DNA from: Serendipita indica DSM 11827
Taxonomy: Eukaryota > Basidiomycota > Agaricomycetes > Sebacinales > Serendipitaceae
Reading direction: 5' to 3'
Assembly (NCBI GenBank): GCA_910890315.1
Contig: CAJVGD010000002.1
Coordinates: forward strand, 744,001-808,000
DNA length: 64,000 bases
The position numbers and the translations under genes were made by a program. Shown piece by piece: positions 10,422 through 21,080 of this stretch. The notes below the pieces were generated by a model. It saw nothing but the letters and a program-made list of their open reading frames with translations, searched no databases and was not told the DNA's origin. Position 1 is the first letter of the stretch. Each line of letters begins with the position of its first letter.

Positions 10422-11721
10422 ATGGGCCTCCTAGATGTTCGACCAGACGATCTACTGCCTATTTTGGCTATTATACTCGTCGTTCTCGTCATTGCCGTGA
10501 GTTTGTCAAATGTCCAGCCGTGTCTATTTGTTCTAGGATGATATTGCCTCTCATCCTTGTTCTCGAACTACGAGAGCTCTCAGTAGCTCGTCGTGTTTAC
10601 GATGAAATCCATGGCCGACGGCCCTTAGTCCGTCTCTGAGTTACAGCACATCCCCCGAAATGCTGTCATATCTCACACGCTGACCACTATTCTCTCCAGC
10701 TAGGAGACTTTATCAACTTCTTCCTGCCATCAAGAGCAATCCCCGCGGCGTCGGAGTATACCTATGTCTCCGCACTCAATCCCGACGAGCCAAAACCCCT
10801 GCCTTCGCTGGGCGATACACCGTCTGTGAAACTCTCCATCGTTGTCCCAGCATACGATGAGACGGAGCGATTGAAACCCATGATCGATTCTACGTTGACG
10901 CACCTGCACTCACTCCGACCACACCGCTCATTTGAGATTCTCATCGTCGACGACGGCTCCCGTGACGGGACAGCCGATCTGGCGCTTAAGCTGTCCATTT
11001 CACACGCAAAGACAGATTCAAAGGACGAAATCCGTGTGGTTCGCCTGGAAACCAACCGTGGCAAAGGAGGTGCTGTCAAGCATGGATTCATGCATGCCAG
11101 AGGAGAGCGAATTCTCTTTGTGGATGCAGATGATGCAACCCGCTTCTCGGACCTAGAGACCTTGTGGTCGAAAATGGACGAAATGGAGGGCGACGAGGGA
11201 GCACCCGCCATTGTCATCGGGAGCCGAGCCCATTTGGTGAATAGCGAAGCCGTCGTCAAAGTGAGTTGTGTGCAGGAGATTATGTTATACAAGTTTGACC
11301 AAGAGACGATTAGCGTTCCAAGATTCGCAACTTTTTGATGAAGGGGTTCCATACCATTCTCCGTATACTTGGTGTTGGCCACATTGGAGACACGCAATGC
11401 GGTTTCAAGGTGTGTATCATGTTCGTCCTGGCTCGTGGGCCGTGCACTGACACCTCGCATATGCAGCTCTTCAATCGCGCTGCTGCGCAGCAAGTCTTCC
11501 CACCACTCCATCTTCCGACGTGGATTTTCGACGTTGAGATACTTTTGGTCGCCCAGGCACTCAACATTCCCGTGCTGGAGATTCCTGTCCACTGGAAGGA
11601 GATTCCCGGAAGCAAGCTGAATATTGCAGGGGCGTCGCTGGGGATGCTGAGAGACTTACTCCTGATGCGTGCAAACTACATGCTCGGGCGATGGACTCCG
11701 TACGACTTTCGAGAGGACTGA
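10422..11721 (+). CDS. ALG5: Dolichyl-phosphate beta-glucosyltransferase
   Basis: Model: exons 10422-10496, 10700-11260, 11314-11409, 11467-11721; 328 aa, the usual ALG5 length. Exon 1 encodes one hydrophobic segment ([15 protein letters not shown]), the ER membrane anchor. The GT-A glycosyltransferase-2 fold follows: [22 protein letters not shown] (UDP binding), [10 protein letters not shown] (metal-binding DxD) and [10 protein letters not shown]. The enzyme moves glucose from UDP-glucose to dolichyl phosphate on the cytosolic face of the ER; Dol-P-Glc then feeds the last steps of the N-glycan donor. The first intron as drawn is 203 nt, much longer than its neighbours, and may hide a small extra exon; the rest is firm. 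Confidence 0.88.
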
Positions 11722-12409
11722 GAGTCGGGTGCGTATTCGTCCAAGTTGCGCATGACTGCAGACACTTGGGTCTAGTCTTGTTTCGTCTTGGTTGCTACGG
11801 CTCCCGATGGAGATCGATTCCAAGCCCAGGTGTTGGAGCCGACAAGGGGGCTGATACGTGATAAACGTGATCCCGCCGCGGCGCCGCTTAGAAAAGTCAT
11901 CTGACAAGAAAAGATAACGAGAATAAATCCTTGTCGGGACAAGCCTCGTTTGTGTAAATTCCGTGACCCTTTTGCGCGATGCGAATTCGGATACTCGTCG
12001 GCCAGGATTTCTTGTCGAGCTGCCCATCTGGCGAGGCGCAGCGAACGGCACAAGACCCGGTCCGTGTTGGGTTTCATTTGTCAGTTGAATTCCTCCACAA
12101 TCAGTGATCACGCGGGCCATTCAGTGGTCCTTTGCGGTAGCCGAGTCCCAACGCGCCAACGAAACGCTGATAATAAGAAAAAGCGGGTTACGAGTTATTA
12201 CGAGAGGGGATTTGGATAAACTGTGTGCTGATCACCTGCTGGTGCTCCACCTGCCAACAGACTTTGTTGAAAGACCAAAGCCACAAGCTTTGACCCCGCC
12301 ATACCGCGGACGGCACTCGCCTCCGCGTCGATAATCCTCAAGAATATAATCTAAACGAGCTCAAGGACCGTAGGATCCTATCCCGGTCCCTCTCGTCTGC
12401 GAGTCGGCA
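11722..12409. other. Intergenic region upstream of the REG1-like gene
   Basis: 688 bases without a supported gene. Short overlapping frames have no recognisable domains. An AT-rich stretch (gaatataatctaaac, about 12341-12355) lies 55-70 bp before the next start codon and could serve as a core promoter element. Confidence 0.5.
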
Positions 12410-15400
12410 ATGCAGTACGCTCCTATGCCCGTGAGGACGCTCGCAGGAGCTCTGGCAGACGATGGCGACCTTGATTCAGAGGTTCCAAAGATCTGTGTTG
12501 ACTATCTTAGTCACCAGTGGGCCGAAGAGGACGTTTGGCGGTCATGGCGTTCGATGACCAGAGCAAAGTATGAGATTGCAAACGGCATGCGTCTCGAAAA
12601 CGCTTCCTGGAGAACATGGTGGAAGCAACGAAACAAGCTCAAGACCATCTCGCCCGAGAATCTCAACTGGTGAGCATTCTCCCTCATTCCAACTTTTGTT
12701 TCTCAGCTGCTGGGATCATTCGGAGCGTCCTCCATCGCTCTTACACGCACTCCTCTTCTCCTTCTAGACGCTTGCGAGCGTCTCCTCTTACTGCGCTGGC
12801 AAAGCCGGTGCGCGCTGCTCGTCATGTGAACCACCTCGCGGCCCAGCCTCCGCGGCGTGCATGCTGCTCGTCGCCTAGCAGTTTTCCTCCACTTTTCCGC
12901 TCATTTTCCACTATTTCCCTCTTACTATGCCACATCATTTGTCGTTGCCCCTTGCCTGTGGCCATCTTGAATTCACACAACCGACCCCCCCTTCCTTCGC
13001 CCGACATGTCCCATCCACAGCATTTTGGGTGCTTCTTGATCGAACTAGATTCCAATCGATTTCCTCTCGTCTCGTTCTGCGCATTCAACCGCGATCATTT
13101 TACAAAAAGGTACTAATGACAATCTTCTCTCAGGCTCAAGGATAGCGACGTGACCTGGTTGTACGGTCCTTTGCACCAGGCGCCGTCTGTGCCTCCGACA
13201 AAAATCGCTTCCACCGCAGACAAGATTGGGTTCGACTTGCCCAAGTCCAAGTTGACGCGCAGGGCAGGAGACCAGACCTCACAATCTACATCTTCCACAT
13301 CCTCACAGCCATCTTCACAAGCCAAACCCATTCTGAAGAAGCGATCTGTGACGGATATTTTGGCGATGGGGATCGTCGCCCCGCGTGCACCCCAGAGCTC
13401 GAGCTCCCCTATTTATGAAGCGGTTACGGCAGAACTTGAGGGTGAGCCGATGCCGGGACAGGGGGAGCCAGAGATTCAAGCGGATCCTTCCACGCTCCCA
13501 CCCGCCGCTGGCATCCTTAAATCGTCACCAAGGCCGGCTCTCTGGCACACAAAGTCAGACTCGATTCTGGCTCGCCAGGCCATGCTTTCTACGAGTCCCA
13601 TGAGCGTAGAAAAGCTCAGCCCACCTGGTGATAGTGCGCTCTCTGTCGCATCCAAGTCGGCCTCTCGTAGCCCACCACCTCTTGCCCGCGCTGGACATAG
13701 ATCCGACTCTTCATCCTCTTACCAAGTTTCTGACGACTCGTCTGCTCCTGCCAGATCGAGGCGGCACATTAGCTTCAACTCGTTTGTCGAGCAGCGAGTG
13801 GTTGTCGACCCGTCCCCGCGCCGAAAGGTGTCTGCCGATGATAGGACATCTTCAGACTCTGAATCTGAATCTGAAGACGAGGATGGTACAGTGTTGGAGA
13901 TGAGGTCTCTCTCTGGCTCGAGTCTTTCGTCGAGTCGAAGAGGCTCCACCAACAGCCAGACTTCCTCCGACACCAACCCTCGATCAGCGGGTATGATGAC
14001 CATGATCACCGCTCCAATTGCTCCCACTCTCCTCAAGGAACCAGAAGACCTCCCCGCCCCAAGCCCCGCAGTCGTCTTTGTTGCTCCTCAAGGAATCGAC
14101 GAGGAGACCCTCAAGTACGAGGTTCACATTGCCTCCAAAGTTCATTTCTCCGTACCAGCTGACCGCAGGCGATTGGATACTGCCTGGTCACCTGCACATG
14201 GCGATGAGTACGACCAAACAGAAATAGTCGACTACTTTTCTGGCGTACCAGTCCCGGAGCCCGAGCGAGAGCCAATCTATACAGATGAGGACGAGGATGC
14301 CATTACGGTTCGACGGCGAATACGATCCCCTCGATCGAGTGGATACTTTGTGCAAGACGATGGTACACAGTGGCGAAAGGGACAAGCGGGCTCGACTGTG
14401 GGAGGGCCGACGCCCGATTCTTCTGAGACGGGCCCGCTACGCTCATCTGTCGGCCCTCGTCAAAGTTCATTCTCGGAACGTGCGAGCGAATACATCAAGG
14501 TATCTTCCGTGTCCCCTCCCACCATCAGTCACGACGAGATCGCTGGCAAGACGGATACGACAAGCGCCCGTGTTATCGTCCCGCGTTCAGGCTCTGCCTC
14601 CAATCTAACCTTGTACCAATATTCGGATGTGGTTGGTTCCGCTCCACGCTCCAGCCATTTGACTTCCTCGCTCAATGCTCATAACCAAGGGAGGAGCTCA
14701 AGTGGCCGTACGAGGAACCGACCGCGTGGTGCCTCGTTTGAAGGCGTAGATATGAGGGGCGAAACATCGGCGCTTTCGGTCCGTTCCAAGTCTAACAATG
14801 GTGGACTTGTCAGAAGTCAATCTGCGGCAGTTGTCTCTCCCGCGAGAGAACAGCCCGTGGTAGAGGTCAGAGGGCGATCGCAGCGCATCACAGAGGAGCT
14901 TGAGCGCCCGAGGAGAGGTCGTTCACTATTGCGGACAAATTCTTCATCCACCATTTCGGAGAGGGAACGTAGCAGCACGACCACAGCCAGCACAAGCCCT
15001 CTCGGAAGCCTATCGCCGCGATCTAGCTCGTCAGTTGGAATCGTTGGTGGATACATCGCTCCTCCAAACGGCCTTGGTTCCATCATCATCGCACCTTCTG
15101 CCTCTCTCAGGAGTTCAAGCGGTCTCCGATTCGAGTCTGGGTCATGGAGTGCCGATGAGGAGCAGAAGATAGACGGAGGCGATCTTGCGCAGATCATTGC
15201 ACCTTCTGCTCCAGCAACTGCACCGACGCCGGAGTCACCCGTGCAGGCGAAGCCTACAACTTCGGGCTTGGTAAGAACGTCGAGTTCTACGAATATACCG
15301 GCACAGACGAGCCTGTCCAGACAATCTTCATCGTCCAATCTCGTGAGGACGTCTAGTTCGAGTAACATTCCAGCGCAGACCAGTCTCACATCGCCTGGCG

Positions 15401-16287
15401 GCATTCGACGAACAGGTTCTTCGTCCAGTATATCTAACCGCCCTGGCATGCTGCAGCGCACGAGCTCTTCATCCAACATTGCTGGGACCGTGAGACCGAC
15501 GCCGCAGCTCATCACCTCTCCCGTTAACGAGATTCCAACTGTCGTTCTGCAGCCATCGAGTCGTCGCTCGTCCCTCACCGACATTGTCGGTGTTCGCAAT
15601 CTTAGCACAGACATTGCGAGCTCAAGTCCCTCGACGTCTCTGGTGAGCCAAAGTCCAGAGTCGACAGGGTCGTTCTGGCGCGCAAATGAGCTAGAGTCGC
15701 CCGCAACCCCACCCTCGCCAGCAGACAAGGTGCAAAAGCCATCTATTGACGAACCTTCTCTCCTGCAACGAGAGCTGCTGTTGACAAAGAGCTCCCTCAA
15801 GCCTCGGGCATCAGGACTCTCGCTCGCGTCCAGCACGTCCAATGGGTCCAATTCGTCCAATACGACCGTGGTCCCCAGCGGCGAACCCAAGCACGGTTCA
15901 TCGCAGCTGGCTTCGGTCTCTTCCTCTGCCTCTTCCACGACATCTGGTCTGTCTATGCATCGCCGGTCAACTTCGCGCTCGTCTCATTCTGCCGCACCCA
16001 CAACTCCTCCACCAGTTATGCGGAGCAGCTCGTCTTCGACAACCACACGCCATGTGACTCAGGCTGTGGCGACGAGAGCTGATCTGGATTCACCGTCGGG
16101 AAGTGCTTCTGAGAAGCACCTCAGGCGCCTCAGTGGAGGCATAGGCTCTCCTGTGGAGGAGAAGCCTGGCTCTGGATCTCAATCTCCCTCTCCTGTTTCT
16201 CCTGGGTCTGTCTTGTCTAACGTCGTGGGGAGTGCTCGGGGTCTCTTTGATGCACTCTGGGGAAATCACGACCACAACTCGTCATAA
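12410..16287 (+). CDS. REG1-like protein phosphatase 1 regulatory subunit
   Basis: Exons 12410-12669 and 13134-16287 give 1137 aa. The first 100 residues form the fungal DUF1752/GATA-like N-terminal domain: VDYLSHQWAEEDVWRSWR, ENASWRTWWKQRNKLKT and, across the splice, NLNWLKDSDVTWLYGPL. The rest is disordered and Ser-rich. KPILKKRSVTDIL and RRHISFNSF (a [RK]x[VI]xF docking motif for PP1, about residue 295) point to a Glc7-targeting role, as in yeast Reg1, which directs PP1 to Snf1 in glucose repression. That pathway role is inferred from family resemblance. The intron is 464 nt, about ten times the local norm, pyrimidine-rich, with tactaat as a good branch site 27 nt before the acceptor. Confidence 0.8.
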
Positions 16288-17001
16288 GCACGTGAGTATT
16301 CGTCTTGTTGATGGTGTTTGTGGACTGACTGGCCGTCTATAGTGGCTATGAACTGCTATCTTATATGCACATCTCACTACCTGGGTATCACCTGACTATC
16401 GCTGGGGATACCTCGTCGACCTGGGTCAATGACACGCTGTTCAATGCCCATGCAAGTCGAACTACCTCCTCCATTCCGCCATTCTCTTCCTCTGGGTCAC
16501 TGTGTCATTAATAACGATCTTTCCTTGCCATTGGCTTGCGCTGTACCGCTAATGAGTTTTCTCCAGCCATCCTCCCCCCAGCTCGTGCTGTCGTTTAAGC
16601 CCTGGACATCCTTCCATGTCCACCATCTCTGGTCTCTCGTCACAGATCGACTTTCTCTATTATTATTTCACTGTGCGAGTATCGTCTAGGCTCGTGTGCA
16701 TCCCCCATCCTCCCAATCTGTGCCATATCGTCACCAACCCCTAGTTGCAGTGCATGTAGTCAAACCAAACTCTGCAATGATATTGAATCGGTCGAAAGAA
16801 ATACTCGTGAAAGCTTTGCCTTTCTGGCTGACATTGCAGGAGACGGAAACCCAGCTTACATAACTTAGGTGAAATGATCTGTCTTTTTCGGGCTTTGCTT
16901 CAGCGTCACTTTACAGTTTGGACTCGACCTTGTCCGACTCTAGTCAGAGTGCGTCTCTAAAACTGATTTGATACGTGAATAAATATTCATCTTAGCGCCA
17001 G
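16288..17001. other. Intergenic region
   Basis: 714 bases between two plus-strand genes. One 86-codon frame (16429-16689) has no domain and odd composition. I see nothing that supports a gene. Confidence 0.5.
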
Positions 17002-17895
17002 ATGAAGCTACCAGAAGTCGAAACACCGTCTTATTACAAACCCGGGGCAATCTTGACGCTGCAACTTGCCCCAGACGATATAACATGCCTCGTCGAAGTC
17101 ATCAAACCGTTTATTCCGTTCACAATCTCTCAGGTTCTCCTATGCAAACCTGCTGAATCTCAAACAGAGCCATCACACCCCCTAATTGATCAGCTCCCCG
17201 AGGCGTTTATTGTCAAAGTGTACGATCCAAGGTACATGGATCATCGTCTTCCTTTCAAGTCTCGACCTGCGAGACCTTGGTCGCTAGATGGTGAGCAAGA
17301 GGCAGCGACTCGGCGCGAGGAGAGAGGCTGCCCTGGACGAGACGCCAACTATGACCTCGCAAACTGGCCCGAGGAAGACGACGACAAGCCAGGATGGGAA
17401 GAATGGTATTTCCAATCCGCAGAGGACCAGTACTATCACGAGTCGGAAGCATACAAACGCCTCGAGCCGGTACAGGGCGTTACAATCCCTCGCTGCTATG
17501 GGTATGGAACACTGAAGCTCCCCCAGCGAGCGATATCTCCGCACATACTTGTGATAGAGTACATTTCGGATGCGGAAACGCTGGAGAAGATAGATCCCGC
17601 ATGCGTACCTCCAGAACTCGCACAATCTCTCTTAAACGGAATCAAAGAGGTTAACCAACTTGGGGTCGTGCACACAGATCTCAACCCAGGAAACATTCTA
17701 TTGACCCCACGCGATCGACCAACTCGTGCCGTGGTCATCGACTTTGGTCATGCAGGATTACGCGAGGAAGAAGATGACGAGACGTGGAGGGAAGTTCTTG
17801 AAGAGAATGACGACCCGTATTGGATGAGAGCGCGTCTGAAGCGCTCACTTGGGGAGGATATTCTCGGTTCGAGTGGTGCTGCACCGGCCGCATGA
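17002..17895 (+). CDS. Single-exon protein-kinase-fold protein
   Basis: 297 aa without an intron. The second half carries a kinase-like core: VVHTDLNPGNILL at about residue 222 (catalytic loop, Asp and Asn in place) and VVIDFGHAG at about 245 (metal-binding DFG). The hinge area reads HILVIEYIS. The HxDxxxxN and DFG arrangement resembles the aminoglycoside-phosphotransferase/RIO-like families, widely expanded in mushrooms, more than classic Ser/Thr kinases. No clear glycine-rich loop is visible; the N-terminal lobe has AFIVKVYDPRY, where the Lys may be the ATP-binding one. Substrate unknown. Confidence 0.65.
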   Translation: MKLPEVETPSYYKPGAILTLQLAPDDITCLVEVIKPFIPFTISQVLLCKPAESQTEPSHPLIDQLPEAFIVKVYDPRYMDHRLPFKSRPARPWSLDGEQEAATRREERGCPGRDANYDLANWPEEDDDKPGWEEWYFQSAEDQYYHESEAYKRLEPVQGVTIPRCYGYGTLKLPQRAISPHILVIEYISDAETLEKIDPACVPPELAQSLLNGIKEVNQLGVVHTDLNPGNILLTPRDRPTRAVVIDFGHAGLREEEDDETWREVLEENDDPYWMRARLKRSLGEDILGSSGAAPAA

Positions 17896-18240
17896 ATACC
17901 GTTGATATCACAGCCCCTTCTCGTACCATCCATTGCTGTCAGAACAGTTCTCTGGCTTGCGAACGTGACACCTTTCTTCGGACCTGGTCCGTTGGAAATG
18001 CATGCCACAATCGATGACCTTCGAATACAACAACAAAGATCAAATTTCAAGATTGAACGCCTCAGCGTTGTGTCCCGAACCACTGTATGGCATCGATGGA
18101 CTTGTGTTCCCCAAGCTCTCAGTAATCAACCTCGGCTACGAACTCTCCATCCTCCCGAGCGCTCAACTTAAGTAACCGCCTGTCGGGAAGATACCTCAAT
18201 TCAAGTACTCAAATCGTGCTGCTAGTAGAAATTACACCTA
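17896..18240. other. Intergenic region before the gene relic
   Basis: 345 bases with only short frames on both strands. No gene is supported. Confidence 0.5.
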
Positions 18241-18455
18241 CTATGGGATGGATCCCTGATAGGCAAGGGGCAAAGAATACAATTCATAGGGCTTCCTTGG
18301 TGCTCCGATGATACAAAATTGACTCGTGAAAGCCGACTGGAGGTATATACAATGTTGCTGTGAACACGAGACTCGCTGAACCCAAATGGGTTGAAGAATC
18401 CTTCACTCAAGTGCCTACTGGACAAGAAATCGTTGACACTTTGAATGCAAAATTG
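18241..18455 (+). pseudogene. Degraded copy of the small gene at 18922
   Basis: Translation of 18282-18455 aligns with the neighbouring intact gene: YKIDS then KPTGGIYNVAV, RLAEPKWVEESF and VPTGQEIVDTLNAKL against YKLGSQKTSTGTYNVAI, RLAEPKWVEASF and EPTGEAVIEALNNLL. Two in-frame stop codons (tga at 18307-18309 and 18325-18327) and a shortened segment after YNVA show it is broken. The 5' part is recognisable only around 18270-18300, and no start is left. It is a tandem duplicate that has decayed. Confidence 0.75.
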
Positions 18456-18860
18456 GTATTTCATCCCTACGTAGCCAGTACCACTGACTGAGCCACCAAA
18501 ATGGCCTAACATGTATGAGGGAAGTTAGTCTGAGCTGGACATACCAATACGGATGCTGCTGTCCCCAGATGCCACACTGCTCTGCCGTCTACACATGCCA
18601 ACTTTCCTATGGCTTACAATGTGACTAAATTAACTTATTCACTGAGCTTGCCCAAGGGCTTCTCACATACATAAGCCAATAATCAAGATACTGATGGACA
18701 GGACGCCACTGACGCCCTGGATTGTATGAATTCCGCCTCTTTGAGATCTTCTCATGAGTTCGTGGGCCCTTGTACCTCCCGAAGGGGGACAGCATGCGGA
18801 GGTTTGCTTTGCCCCGAGCGCTCAGCAGACAACCTATTAGTACAACCTCTGAGCAAATGA

Positions 18861-18868
18861 TATAAAAG
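18861..18868 (+). promoter_or_regulatory. TATA box
   Basis: TATAAAAG lies 61 bp upstream of the ATG at 18922, a normal spacing for a fungal TATA promoter. Most other genes here have no such element. Confidence 0.55.
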
Positions 18869-18921
18869 CTCTTGGGAGGGTGATATCATCTTGTTCAGGA
18901 TCTCTCTCTCTTGTTATTCCC

Positions 18922-19468
18922 ATGTCGCTCTCGGTAGGCTCACTGAGCTCGTCTTATTATGTTGAATAATACTGACGCGACCTGTAGAACTCGCAGAAAC
19001 AGAAGCTCAGAGAGGTTGTTGAGGCTGTCACTGCAGGGGACCTCGATAAAGGCATGGTCTGGGATACATCGTACAAGCCCATCCATGGTCTTGGAACATC
19101 ACGTCTCCAAGGCTACAAGCTTGGTTCCCAAAAGACGTCTACAGGTACCTATAATGTCGCGATTTGGAGTGTCAGCAAGATGCGACTTGCCGAACCCAAG
19201 TGGGTCGAGGCGTCATTCGACGAGGAGCCTACTGGAGAGGCAGTCATCGAGGCTTTGAACAATCTCTTGGTAATTCTGTGGGCTTTTTGTTTCGTCGCGC
19301 GCTGACCAGGATACCAAAGGCCTAAGGATGATGTCGAAACAAACAGGGCCCATGATAACTGATTTGAAACGCGTAATGCTCTCGATAAATGTAGAAGAAG
19401 TACCTATAAATAAGCACCATGTGTTTGTGAATTCTGAAGATGCCGTCAGTGGTAACTCCGATGGGTAA
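18922..19468 (+). CDS. Small orphan protein (intact paralogue of the relic)
   Basis: Exon 1 is only 12 nt (18922-18933, MSLS), followed by an intron (18934-18987) and exon 18988-19269; the open frame then needs a splice at 19270-19309 (gtaatt/cag). The core reads EAVTAGDLDKGMVWDTSY, SRLQGYKLGSQK and KMRLAEPKWVEASF. I do not recognise the family and see no signal peptide or membrane segment. The third exon (19310-19468) is doubtful: its stop is 26 bp from the next gene's start, so the true end may be nearer 19315. A TATA box precedes it and a decayed copy lies just upstream, so the locus has duplicated. Confidence 0.5.
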
Positions 19469-19494
19469 GGGTTTTCTCCGACCGACTCTACGCA

Positions 19495-20885
19495 ATGTCG
19501 TCCCCAAATCCAGCTCTCATCGAAGATATTATTCTCGAGATTCTGCACTGGATCGTGTATCCACGAGTAGATGAAAAGACCCAAAGACTCGTCGCAACCG
19601 TCTCATTGGTCTGTCGAGGATGGCGCGTGCACGCTCAGCGGATTTTATTCCGGCATATCCGTTTATCCAGACTAGAGAGTCTGCTCTATCTTCAGTCGAC
19701 GGCTCCTGAGCAGATTCCATATCTCCGCTTCACGGAGACGCTCACCATCAAGCTCAATTGGTGTTGCATAGGAGGTTCACGATGCAAAAAAGAGAATAAG
19801 AATCGAGTTATCAACGTGCACGACGGACGAAGAGTCACACAGTTGGTCTGCCGCCTTCCATTAATGAAGACCCTGCACCTTGATATCTGCCAACTTCACA
19901 TGGTGCAACTAACGGCACTCCGCGCATGGGGATCTCGAAATGAGCTTGGGCGCCATGTTCGTTCTCTACGTATCTCGGCTGCCGTTGATTACTCCACGAT
20001 AATGTGTGGGCCAGAGCTATGGCAAAGCTTGGAGAATTTGGAGGTAGAAGAGAATGCGAGTCGACCGCTCAACGGACCTACTATCTACCATCCCACGTCG
20101 GGTCTTGACTTTCAGCTACAAAGCCTGACGCTGCGCGGCATCCATGTCGAACACCTACGCTGCAACCCTTGGCTCCTTGGAAGCTCAAGAGATACCCTTC
20201 TTCAACTCACTCTGATTCATCCAGCAAAGTCTCGATTTGGGGTACCATATTCCATCGACGACATTCTCTGTCATCTTGGCGCGCTCCTCTCACTCACTCT
20301 CGTGGACTATACATTAACAGCCCACGACCTAAACTTTCTGAAAACCATGGGCGGCCTGCGAGAGCTACGGTTATTCAAATTTTCTCTCGAGGTAGACAGC
20401 TTGTTCGCCTTTCTTCCGAAAGAAGTCGAAAACATATGCCTGGATATACCTTGTGACCTTCACGGTATGCTCTTCGATGGTTACGAGCCCAGTGCACGAC
20501 TCAAGACCGTCGAGATTGTCGTCAGCCCGAGGCCGGGAAAGCGAGTCGACGCCTGGATAGCAGAGGCCAGAAGTATATGGGAGGAGCAAGGCGTAGTCTT
20601 CAAACGCATTATAGGAGATGTTCCAAGAGGTGGGTAGATCTTTATCCTTGCAAACTGGTCTCACCTGTCCATTTAGACCCCAATTATCCACCCCGGAAGA
20701 TTAAAGTGGAGCTATCCTCTGCTGATTCTATATCAGATGTGTCGAGCATCTCGGATTCGTCTGAGGAAGTGATTACTGGAGCGAGTGACCCTGAGCCTGT
20801 CGGTCATCAAGGGGAGAAGCCTACCAAGCCTGCGAGAAATGTCCTAAGAGAGCTTAAGCAAAAGTTTAAACGATTAATGTTATGA
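19495..20885 (+). CDS. F-box/LRR-type protein
   Basis: Exons 19495-20629 and 20677-20885 (47-nt intron, gtgggt/tag) give 447 aa. The N-terminus ALIEDIILEILHWI followed by VSLVCRGWRVHAQRILFRHI is a typical mushroom F-box-like motif, which binds Skp1 in SCF ubiquitin ligases. The middle shows irregular leucine-rich repeats (LRELRLFKFSLEVDSL, LLSLTLVDYTL). The last exon adds a Ser/Glu-rich linker and a basic tail ending KQKFKRLML. Such proteins are expanded in Agaricomycetes; the target is unknown. A distant relative lies at 27414-28701 on the other strand. Confidence 0.7.
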
Positions 20886-21080
20886 ATCCGTAGTGCCCAT
20901 CTAGATGTTTCATAATTCAGTTTCCAAATTACCCGATGGTAGCACTTGGCCAGAACCATTTCGACGCGTTCTTTACGCGCTCTACGTTGATCAAACAATA
21001 CCATTTTGATTTCTGGAGCGCAGGAATAGGCCCTCTACACGCATTCTCGTTGCTCTCCAGAGGCTCTGCACTTTGCTACG

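Noticed and set aside
12616-13116. A 166-codon open frame over the REG1-like intron
   Set aside because: It is the read-through of the intron in another phase, pyrimidine-rich, without domains; splicing at 12670/13133 restores the conserved NWLKDSDVTWLYGPL.
14817-15938. A 373-codon minus-strand frame inside the REG1-like gene
   Set aside because: It is the mirror of a Ser-rich coding region; its Glu/Leu/Arg-rich composition follows from that, and no domain is present.
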